Program-made: the position numbers and the translations under genes
Source of the DNA: a virus
Length of the DNA stretch: 62,175 nucleotides
IMG/VR virus record: IMGVR_UViG_3300037189_001089
Location: 1 to 62,175 of that record
Reading direction: 5' to 3' (one strand)
Shown: positions 53,371-60,096 of the stretch, in pieces
Position numbering within the stretch: the stretch's first letter is position 1
Layout: each line of letters opens with the position of its first letter
The notes under the pieces: model-generated
Databases searched by the model: none
What the model saw: only the letters and a program-made list of their open reading frames with translations
What the model was told of the DNA's origin: nothing

Positions 53371-56343
53371 TTAGGCCTGAGCTTCCTTCCAACTCAACCT
53401 ACCCACTACCTCAACTGCAGAGTCAGAAAGATTTGTAACTACAATAGAAAGAACGTCTGGACCATCTGGGTAAACATTTGCATTAGCAAACAGTGTACCT
53501 CCACCCAAAACTGAGTTTCCAAGATCACGAACATCTTCTAGGTCAATAGATGAGGTTCCCTGTGAATAGAAACCACCAGTAATCTCACCACCAAGAATAA
53601 TTGTATTTTCTGCATCTGAGTAGTCTGCAATCTGAGACAGAGAAGAGTTTGTTAGTACGTTAGATCCTCTAACAACGTTTTCCCACAAAGTTGCAGACGT
53701 TGGAACACCATTAAGAATTGCAGTTACCAAAAGCTTTGAGTCTGCTGAAGAAGTAATTACACCAACTGACTTAAGTGTTAGCTGCATACGGTTAATAAGC
53801 TCACGCTGACCAAAGTTAGCTGAAATACCATTATCTACTGATGGAGCTACACGAATTGAAAACAGGGCTTTTTGGTTACCCCCAGAAAAACTAACAGGAG
53901 TAGCATTAAGATCTCCAATTAGTGGCAAAGATAGGGAAATGATCAATCCAGAAATATTTGTTACAACTGTGTTTGACTGAATGCCATCACCAGTAACCAA
54001 CATTCCAACAGTTATTCCAGCTGCACTTTGAACAGATATTTCTCTTCCCGAATAAGTATTTGCTGATGTCTCTATTGGAGATGTTAGGGCTGCTGGGACA
54101 GTTGTTGTCTTAGTCTGACCATAAGTAAATAGCAAAGACTTATCGTCATCAAATCCACCATCCATAATTACTGATGTACCCCAGTGAGAAATAGAAGCTG
54201 AGAATGTTGGATACGCAAGCTCAAGAGACACAGGGGCAGAAGTTGTTGGAGCAAAAGCCTGTGGGGTTCCTGTTGCCATTGGTGAAAATACTACGTTTGT
54301 TGGATTAGCAATAATGGCTGCAGTGTTAAACTTAATTGTTGCTCCATCAATTTGAGAAACATAAGTGTTATCTGGGAAGTTTGGATGAATTACTCTCTGT
54401 CCAACTTGTATGCCAGTTGTTGATACAACTGTTCCAATGTTGCTACCAGCAGCAATAGTCACGTTAATGGTTGCACCAGACTTTTCACGTGTTATTCCAG
54501 TAAACGATGTAGCAGTCTTGCCAGAATAGTTTACATACTCATAAACAGTGCCACCACGAATTAGCAGGGTGCCACTTGATGGAAAGCCTTCAGTACTGTC
54601 TACGTTAATGGTAGTGTCTGTAATTAAAATTGATGCAGCTGTTCCTGCTTTAGTAGTTTTTGCAAAAGTATTTGACTCATATCTAGCTGGAATGTTTCCA
54701 GAGCGCATGTATGCCTCAGCATTAACGTTGTTGTTTGCCATCTTGTGAACTGGAGTAATGTTTCCATCTACCCCACGAAGTCCCCAGCGAATATATCCTG
54801 CACCATACCAAGAGTAATCAATGTAGAACATCTGCATCTTTGTTAGATCAAGATTATACCCAGATGGGCCATTTCCATCCATTGTGTCTAGGTTCCACTC
54901 AGACTGAGGAATCTTTGTGTCTACAGTTTTTGCAACAAGGGCATACTGTGCCGTAGCTCCACGGTATGATGGAGAAATAGTCATGCTGGTGTCACTAGTA
55001 ATACCCTCAACACGATATGACTGTCCACGAATAACAATAAAGTCTCCAGGAGTTAGCTGCTTAGAAAAGTTTGTTGGGAAAGCAGCGTTTGTTTGAGAAA
55101 CTGTGTTGCTTCCATTTGTTACTGTGACCTTTCCAGAAATCTGGTAAGTAGAGCTTCGTCTTACCGCATAAAGCTTCTGACCATCAAACTCAAAGAATAC
55201 ACCGTTCTGGCTGTCAAACATTCCAATCAGGTTTGAACATCCATACCAGGTGTCAATTGTCACATAGTAATTTCCAGATGCCTTTGTCTGCAGTGGGGCT
55301 GCATCTGCCTGTACCTGGAAAATGTTATATCCCAAAATTTCAATAATGGTAAACTCGCCATTGTAGTCTGGCTCGTTTGCACCAAAGATTTTTACTGTGC
55401 TTCCAGGCTGTAGGTTGTGCTGCTCTTTTGTCTGAACAGTAATAATGTTTCCAGAAGATGTTAGTGATTCAATCGATAGGTTTGGCTTAAGAACAGTACC
55501 AGAAGAAATCTGCATACCCTTACCAGACTGATAGCGGAAGTACCTACGAGTCTGACGAATAGCCTGCTGGTTATTTGATGATGCATTAGCACTAAACAAA
55601 ACACCACCATCAAATGGTCTGTGTAGGAACTGTGACTGTGGTCTAACGTATAGCCTTACAGTTCCTGCAAGGGTTCCAGTTGGTATGTTTTTTGCATAGT
55701 AGACAAAGTTGGTAGCATTTGTAACTCTAGCTACATAGAAAGATCCGTTAGGGGCATTTGTGCTTGCTGTAATACCAGAAATAGCAATTTCGCTACCAAG
55801 CGATAGTCCATGTGGGACTGTGGTTGTCACGGTAATTGCTCTACCAGAATATGAAAGTGTTGGGGTACCACCAATTGCAGAGTTTGTGTAAGCGGTTCCA
55901 ACATACAGAGCAGTCTTATTTACATCAAAGATGTCATTAATTGTTGAGCTTATGTTAATTGATCTTGCTGTATAAGTAAATGTTGTTGCTGTAGGCACTG
56001 TCTCAATAATAAAGTTACCGTTCGCAATTGACAAGAATGTATCCTGAACGTTTACTGGAGTTCCAACAGTAAGTCCATGAGGGCTAGTTCCAGTCGTTAC
56101 AGTTACTGTTGTACTGTTTTGTGGAATATTAATTGCTGATATGTTTGGAACGGTATTTGAAGATGGATATGCAAAAGGACGATTATTTACAAGACCTAGA
56201 TTCTCCCACTTAGAAATCTGCATACCATACTCAAAGTCGGTATCTACAAGTGCCTGTGGGCTTGAATTACGAAGTTTGTTTACTGAATCAAAATACTGCT
56301 CATCTAAAAATGCTCCAGTATCTGGTCTTAAATATCCTGGCAT
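53371..56343 (-). CDS. Large tail fibre protein (990 aa) with repeated modules
   Basis: The N-terminus contains LVDTDFEYGMQISKWENLG, a signature of large structural proteins in aquatic T4-like and other phages. Three copies of a small beta module lie at about 65-130 (HGLTVGTPVNVQDTFLSIAN), 160-215 (HGLSLGSEIAISGITASTNA) and 285-340 (HNLQPGSTVKIFGANEPDYN). The centre has further strands including a KTATSFTGITRE segment. The same module occurs in the 599- and 1294-residue proteins. Probably a long fibre or baseplate-wedge-like protein. Confidence 0.8.
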   Translation of the reverse strand: MPGYLRPDTGAFLDEQYFDSVNKLRNSSPQALVDTDFEYGMQISKWENLGLVNNRPFAYPSSNTVPNISAINIPQNSTTVTVTTGTSPHGLTVGTPVNVQDTFLSIANGNFIIETVPTATTFTYTARSINISSTINDIFDVNKTALYVGTAYTNSAIGGTPTLSYSGRAITVTTTVPHGLSLGSEIAISGITASTNAPNGSFYVARVTNATNFVYYAKNIPTGTLAGTVRLYVRPQSQFLHRPFDGGVLFSANASSNNQQAIRQTRRYFRYQSGKGMQISSGTVLKPNLSIESLTSSGNIITVQTKEQHNLQPGSTVKIFGANEPDYNGEFTIIEILGYNIFQVQADAAPLQTKASGNYYVTIDTWYGCSNLIGMFDSQNGVFFEFDGQKLYAVRRSSTYQISGKVTVTNGSNTVSQTNAAFPTNFSKQLTPGDFIVIRGQSYRVEGITSDTSMTISPSYRGATAQYALVAKTVDTKIPQSEWNLDTMDGNGPSGYNLDLTKMQMFYIDYSWYGAGYIRWGLRGVDGNITPVHKMANNNVNAEAYMRSGNIPARYESNTFAKTTKAGTAASILITDTTINVDSTEGFPSSGTLLIRGGTVYEYVNYSGKTATSFTGITREKSGATINVTIAAGSNIGTVVSTTGIQVGQRVIHPNFPDNTYVSQIDGATIKFNTAAIIANPTNVVFSPMATGTPQAFAPTTSAPVSLELAYPTFSASISHWGTSVIMDGGFDDDKSLLFTYGQTKTTTVPAALTSPIETSANTYSGREISVQSAAGITVGMLVTGDGIQSNTVVTNISGLIISLSLPLIGDLNATPVSFSGGNQKALFSIRVAPSVDNGISANFGQRELINRMQLTLKSVGVITSSADSKLLVTAILNGVPTSATLWENVVRGSNVLTNSSLSQIADYSDAENTIILGGEITGGFYSQGTSSIDLEDVRDLGNSVLGGGTLFANANVYPDGPDVLSIVVTNLSDSAVEVVGRLSWKEAQA

Positions 56344-56362
56344 GTGTTCCTCTCAAAATTTA

Positions 56363-56371
56363 ATTATATCA
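56363..56371 (-). promoter_or_regulatory. Extended -10 promoter (TGATATAAT)
   Basis: Exact TGATATAAT in the 30-base gap. The leader is about 12 bases and contains GAGAGG. Confidence 0.6.
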
Positions 56372-56373
56372 CA

Positions 56374-56772
56374 CTAGATGCCAAGCCACCACATGTCAGA
56401 TAGCGAAGCATTGCTAGTACCACCAGATCCTCCGCCACCTCCGACAACTTCAAAGGTTACTTTGTTGGTGTTTGTATCATATACAGCAGTTAGTCCAATG
56501 TGATCATCGTGTGCCACCATTGGGGCAACAAGATCTTTTGTATAGTTTTCATTAAGAATAAAGTTTAATTTTCCAGTTGAATCATTGTATGTTACATCAA
56601 CACCGTTTTCTGTGTTTGATGAAACCATAAGACCAACAACATCTTGAATAATTTCATTAATTGAGGTATCAAGTTTTAAAGCTAATAGTTCAATATCTCC
56701 AGAAACATCAACGACGTCTCCAGATAATGGAAAGGGAAACTCATAAATTGGACTTCTTCCAGAGGCTGCCAT
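56374..56772 (-). CDS. Small fibre protein
   Basis: A 132-residue protein with a beta-rich body (YNDSTGKLNFILNENYTKDL), a glycine linker near residue 112-118 and a C-terminal SNASLSDMWWLGI. It is first in the minus-strand fibre operon after the hydrolase gene. Its ATG lies 9 bases from a TGATATAAT element. Confidence 0.7.
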   Translation of the reverse strand: MAASGRSPIYEFPFPLSGDVVDVSGDIELLALKLDTSINEIIQDVVGLMVSSNTENGVDVTYNDSTGKLNFILNENYTKDLVAPMVAHDDHIGLTAVYDTNTNKVTFEVVGGGGGSGGTSNASLSDMWWLGI

Positions 56773-56781
56773 AGTAGTTTA

Positions 56782-56790
56782 ATTATATCA
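56782..56790 (-). promoter_or_regulatory. Extended -10 promoter (TGATATAAT), near-leaderless and divergent
   Basis: Exact TGATATAAT on the minus strand, nine bases (TAAACTACT) before the ATG at 56772. It is back to back with the plus-strand promoter at 56802-56830. Confidence 0.65.
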
Positions 56791-56801
56791 CAACAAAAAA
56801 C

Positions 56802-56830
56802 TTGAAAATAAGAAAAATTAATGCTATAAT
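56802..56830 (+). promoter_or_regulatory. Strong sigma70-type promoter for the cell-wall hydrolase
   Basis: TTGAAA (56802-56807), 17-base spacer, TATAAT (56825-56830). The likely start is near 56837. Confidence 0.85.
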
Positions 56831-56836
56831 TGATAG

Positions 56837-56861
56837 AACACTCCGTCAAAAGAGTGTTTTT
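56837..56861 (+). terminator. Hairpin plus U-run at the very 5' end of the hydrolase transcript (attenuator candidate)
   Basis: AACACTC (56837-56843) pairs with GAGTGTT (56852-56858) around an 8-base loop, followed by three more T. It has intrinsic-terminator form but starts at about +1, so it may stabilise the 5' end or act as an early attenuator. Confidence 0.5.
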
Positions 56862-57015
56862 CCGTTAAGGACGGTAATGATCAGACAGAGTAACAACAAA
56901 GTGGAAATCGTAACAATCCAAGACAAATTATTTTTGCTACAACTGTAAAAATAATGTCTGGCAAGGCAATCGTGACAGGATGCCCCAACAACATGAAGAA
57001 TAAGGAGGTGGCGAA
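56862..57015 (+). ncRNA. Structured 5' leader of the hydrolase mRNA
   Basis: A short hairpin CCGT-TAAGG-ACGG lies at 56862-56874. A long stem forms from AGAC plus ATTATTTTT (56921-56935) with AAAAATAAT plus GTCT (56947-56959) and an 11-base loop. GGCA (56960-56963) can pair with TGCC (56981-56984). The long stem spans the stop of one tiny ORF and the start of the next, as in translation-controlled leaders. I found no match to the conserved core of the c-di-AMP (ydaO) riboswitch, which controls such hydrolases in actinobacteria. Confidence 0.45.
56877..56948 (+). CDS. Tiny leader ORF 1 (23 aa)
   Basis: Encodes MIRQSNNKVEIVTIQDKLFL then LQL. AAGGA lies 5 bases before the ATG, partly in the loop of a small hairpin. 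It ends inside the long hairpin. It may be a leader peptide; it could be chance. Confidence 0.35.
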   Translation: MIRQSNNKVEIVTIQDKLFLLQL

Positions 57016-57019
57016 ATGA
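56954..57019 (+). CDS. Tiny leader ORF 2 (21 aa), overlapping the hydrolase start
   Basis: Encodes MSGKAIVTGCPNNMKNKEVA then K. It starts 5 bases after ORF 1 within the descending arm of the long hairpin, and its TGA overlaps the hydrolase ATG (ATGA), a typical coupling layout. No good ribosome site of its own is visible. Confidence 0.3.
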   Translation: MSGKAIVTGCPNNMKNKEVAK

Positions 57020-57603
57020 ACAACAAATTTGCCACGATAGCAACATTAGCACTACTTTTAACAAGCTGTGTAACTTCAGCTTCCGCTCAGGCAGAAACCC
57101 CACAAATCACTAGCCAGAGCACTTTTATGTCACATGACGGAGCTAGGCTAAGTCCGTTTATGAATAAAGTGATTACAGATAAGCAACTCAATGCTAGAAC
57201 AATGACCCTATCAAAAAATACAAAAGAACTACACTCTGCAGTTTATCTTACATCTCAGAGTGTAAATAAGACTTGGTATGTTTTTTCTGGATCTACCCCG
57301 CAAGGATGGGACTGTTCTGGGCTTGTAAAATGGACATATGCTCACCTAGGCTTTGACCTTTATCACAGTGCTACAGCACAAATGAATTCTGGATATTCTG
57401 TTAGACAGCCAAAATATGGAGACATTGTTGGCTTTAGGTATCATGGTGCATCATCCTATTATCACGTAGGAATTTATATTTCAGAAGATCGTATGCTGCA
57501 CTCTGGTGGTAAAAAAGGAGACAAGACTGAGTTTAGGTCAATCTCTGATTTTGCAGGCAGCTATTCAGCCATTAGCTATACTAGAATGGTTGAAACTAAC
57601 TAA
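57016..57603 (+). CDS. Secreted NlpC/P60 cell-wall endopeptidase
   Basis: A 195-residue protein, the only convincing larger gene on the plus strand. The N-terminus is a signal peptide; LTSC at residues 15-18 fits a lipobox, and SAQA at 23-26 is an alternative signal peptidase I site. The catalytic domain shows Cys100 in WDCSGLVKWTY, His150 in YYHVGIYI and His162 in LHSGG, the NlpC/P60 triad. Such enzymes cut peptide bonds in peptidoglycan stems. AAGGAGGTG precedes the ATG. Export makes it unlike a holin-dependent lysin; it may be a lysis protein that acts from outside, or a moron that alters the host wall (inference). Confidence 0.9.
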   Translation: MNNKFATIATLALLLTSCVTSASAQAETPQITSQSTFMSHDGARLSPFMNKVITDKQLNARTMTLSKNTKELHSAVYLTSQSVNKTWYVFSGSTPQGWDCSGLVKWTYAHLGFDLYHSATAQMNSGYSVRQPKYGDIVGFRYHGASSYYHVGIYISEDRMLHSGGKKGDKTEFRSISDFAGSYSAISYTRMVETN

Positions 57604-57612
57604 TTTTAGTTA
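57597..57612. terminator. Weak inverted repeat between convergent genes
   Basis: TAACTA and TAGTTA form a short AT-rich hairpin with a 4-base loop, covering both stop codons, followed on the plus strand by ATTATATTTT. It could be a weak bidirectional terminator. Confidence 0.3.
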
Positions 57613-58328
57613 ATTATATTTTCCCAAGAAGTTCCATTAAAGCGCTTCATGGTAGTTAAGTCTACCCAGGACGTTCCATTGTAGCGCTTTCCAACAATAA
57701 GATTTGAGCTAAAGTCTGAAGCATTTCTTCTGTTTCCTGCTGGGAATACCTGAATTGTCAAATTCCCACTACCAGTAGTTCCACCACCACCAGATGCATT
57801 AATTGCAAAAGTAAAAGATCCTTGCTGTGTTGGCGTACCAGTTATAGCCCCATTACTTGTATTTAATGATAATCCTGATGGTAGCGAGCCAGAAGCAATT
57901 GAGTAACTTGTAGTTGTATTCGCAGCTACTCCATCTGAATATAATTTGCCTAATATTCCTGATGCAACAGTAGTGTCAGTAAAAGACGGAGCTGGTGTTG
58001 GAGGTGGATCTGGATAGCCAGTATAAAAAGATATATCTGCTTGCCCAAGAAGGCCACCATTTGGACCATACTTGGCTATATAAACATATCCATAAGCATT
58101 ATTTCCTAGAAAACCAGAAGAGATTGAAACGGTTCTTGAACTATTTCGTGGAATACTTCCGCTAGCAATATTTCCTGCCCAGCTTGTGTTAACAATATAT
58201 GTGTGAGTATTTGTTGAAGAGTTATTTATAAAAACTGCCGTCATTGAGGCAGATGATTCACCAATAAAAACTCCAGAAAAGTATGCTGTTGAGCTTGAGG
58301 TTTGACTTTCAATATAGCCATTTGCCAT
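57606..58328 (-). CDS. Fibre protein with a putative Ig domain
   Basis: A 240-residue protein. The N-terminal 105 residues are a beta domain. Around 130-185 there is a bacterial Ig-like (He_PIG type) motif, SGSLPSGLSLNTSNGAITGT. The C-terminus has two copies of a small repeat (KRYNGTSWVDLTTM and KRFNGTSWENI) typical of fibre ends. Probably a receptor-contacting appendage. Confidence 0.77.
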   Translation of the reverse strand: MANGYIESQTSSSTAYFSGVFIGESSASMTAVFINNSSTNTHTYIVNTSWAGNIASGSIPRNSSRTVSISSGFLGNNAYGYVYIAKYGPNGGLLGQADISFYTGYPDPPPTPAPSFTDTTVASGILGKLYSDGVAANTTTSYSIASGSLPSGLSLNTSNGAITGTPTQQGSFTFAINASGGGGTTGSGNLTIQVFPAGNRRNASDFSSNLIVGKRYNGTSWVDLTTMKRFNGTSWENIIN

Positions 58329-58333
58329 TTATA

Positions 58334-59149
58334 TCACCAGAACCAAAGGTCGCCTTCAGCGGCTCCATCTATGCTTGCACCATTTGAACCAACAATGCCT
58401 GGGTCAGCTACATAAATCTTTCCAGAATATGTTGTTCTATCATTTCCACCAGTTACTGCTAGCTGAGCGTTAAAAATTTCTAGATTGTTTCTAGCATTTG
58501 CTGCTGTGGTTGCTCCAGTACCACCAGAAGCTAGCGGAAGAGTTCCAGTTAGCTGTCCTACAGCAATAGACTTGTTTGTCAAAGTTTGTACGGTATCAGT
58601 GCCAACAAGCGTTGTATTTGCATCTGGTAATAGGATTGTTCTATTTGCTGTTGGCTCTACAATGCCTAGCGCAACAGTAAAGGCATTACCTGTTGGTCCT
58701 CTAAATCTAATGCCTGGGTCTGCAACAAAGCTGCTTAAAAGTGTTTTATTTGATAGCGTAACAGTGTTGGTTAGAGTAATTTCTGGGAATTTCCATTCAA
58801 GTCCAGTTGCTGTTGCAGAGTTTGAGTAAAGCACTTGACCATTTTGAGTTGGTGTAATGGCTAATGGAACTCCTGGCTGTGACGCAGAAATAAGCGTACC
58901 CTTTGCCACATATGCACTTGGCAAAACTCCAGATTCAAAAGCTGTAATCTGTTCTTGTAAATTATATAGATGATAAGCAACTGAAGGAATAACTAGGTTT
59001 GTAGGGTCTGTATTGGTTGGTGGATACTGTCCTTCTCCAGAGCCAGACGGTGCACCATAGTGATAAATTCTAAGTGCTTCTTGAATGTCTGCGGTATCAG
59101 AAAGTGCTGGTACTGCTGTTTCATACACATTACCAATTGATTCTGCCAT
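58334..59149 (-). CDS. Tail fibre protein with GGTGATT-type motif
   Basis: A 271-residue protein. It contains NRTILLPDANTTLVG, VQTLTNKSI and LPLASGGTGATTAANARNNL, classic elements of phage tail fibres. A short N-terminal helical part precedes the shaft. It ends in a strand with a polar GDLWFW tail. It likely trimerises in the distal fibre. Confidence 0.85.
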   Translation of the reverse strand: MAESIGNVYETAVPALSDTADIQEALRIYHYGAPSGSGEGQYPPTNTDPTNLVIPSVAYHLYNLQEQITAFESGVLPSAYVAKGTLISASQPGVPLAITPTQNGQVLYSNSATATGLEWKFPEITLTNTVTLSNKTLLSSFVADPGIRFRGPTGNAFTVALGIVEPTANRTILLPDANTTLVGTDTVQTLTNKSIAVGQLTGTLPLASGGTGATTAANARNNLEIFNAQLAVTGGNDRTTYSGKIYVADPGIVGSNGASIDGAAEGDLWFW

Positions 59150-59157
59150 TTAAGATC

Positions 59158-59727
59158 CTAACTCAAATAAGAAATAAAGGTGTGAACTTTATGACTTCCC
59201 GCTAAAGCTGTCCAGCTAGTACCGTCCCACGCAGCACCATTGATAACAATTCTCAAATACTTTACACCAAGAATAGTTTCAATACTGTAAGTAAAAGAAC
59301 TTGCAACTGGATTTCCAGCATTATTTTCTAAATTAAATCTAATTATAAATTTGTCAGCAGTAACAGTGGTGTCTTCTGTAATTGTTGATAGTGGAATGTC
59401 TAACGTACCCTCGCCAGCATCAAAACTGACTAGCGATATCTTAGAATTTTGCTGGGGGTTTAGCTTAAGAACTCTTCTCCAAGTTGGATTACCAACTTCT
59501 GGAACATACTGATATAGCCAGCTATAATACTGATCTACTGTGTTTGTATTAATATAAAGATCATAAAGAGCAATATCTTGAGTAGTTAGTGTTAATTCTG
59601 GTGCCCCAGTTCCAACCCAAGTTCTCGTTCCTCTTTGTCCAGGTCTTCCAAAATCTGTAGAAACTTCAACGGAAGTTGGTCCACCAAAAACATCTAAGTC
59701 TACGGTTTCTAATACATAATCTACCAT
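59158..59727 (-). CDS. Virion protein of the fibre region, unknown
   Basis: A 189-residue beta-rich protein (DFGRPGQRGTRTWVGTGAPE, DKFIIRFNLENNAGNPVASS). It overlaps the upstream gene by a base and is part of the fibre operon. No family is recognised. Confidence 0.65.
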   Translation of the reverse strand: MVDYVLETVDLDVFGGPTSVEVSTDFGRPGQRGTRTWVGTGAPELTLTTQDIALYDLYINTNTVDQYYSWLYQYVPEVGNPTWRRVLKLNPQQNSKISLVSFDAGEGTLDIPLSTITEDTTVTADKFIIRFNLENNAGNPVASSFTYSIETILGVKYLRIVINGAAWDGTSWTALAGSHKVHTFISYLS

Positions 59728-60071
59728 TAAGCTGCTCCAGTAATGTCATCAGTTACTGTGATGTTTCCATTAAGAAGTGTAAAAATTGATGAGCCATCTG
59801 TTATTTCAACGTCATATACCCAGGTTTGTCCAGCGGTAAGATTTCTTCCAGTAGTTGGATCAATAGTGCAAGTAACAATATTGTCTACTGTGTTTACAAC
59901 CGCCTGCGCAGTATAGCTAGTTGCACCAGTCCCACGCTTATTTGCTACAGTAAATTCTGCTTCGTAGTTGTCTAAATCAAACACATTTCCACTAGCATCT
60001 TTTGGACGGATGATAAAAGAAAATGTATCACCACGATAGTAGTTAAAATTATATGTACCTGGAAATGCCAT
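59727..60071 (-). CDS. Fibre/baseplate protein with BppU-like N-terminus
   Basis: A 114-residue protein beginning MAFPGTYNFNYYRGDTFSFI, with DLDNYEAEFTVANKRGTG. The pattern resembles the first domain of BppU-like baseplate upper proteins and related cyanophage proteins, which attach fibres to a baseplate. AAGGAG lies before the ATG. Confidence 0.68.
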   Translation of the reverse strand: MAFPGTYNFNYYRGDTFSFIIRPKDASGNVFDLDNYEAEFTVANKRGTGATSYTAQAVVNTVDNIVTCTIDPTTGRNLTAGQTWVYDVEITDGSSIFTLLNGNITVTDDITGAA

Positions 60072-60088
60072 TGTTACTCCTTGATTTA

Positions 60089-60096
60089 ATTATACA
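60089..60096 (-). promoter_or_regulatory. -10 element for the BppU-like gene
   Basis: Minus strand TGTATAAT lies in the 25-base gap. The leader carries AAGGAG. No clear -35. Confidence 0.4.

Noticed and set aside
56837-57015. c-di-AMP (ydaO) riboswitch upstream of the NlpC/P60 gene.
   Set aside because: Family fits the gene type, but I see none of the conserved core segments I would expect for that riboswitch.
56846-57103. Minus-strand 85-codon frame with hydrophobic stretches, holin-like.
   Set aside because: It is antisense to the hydrolase signal peptide and leader, where promoter, ribosome site and motifs all support the plus-strand gene.
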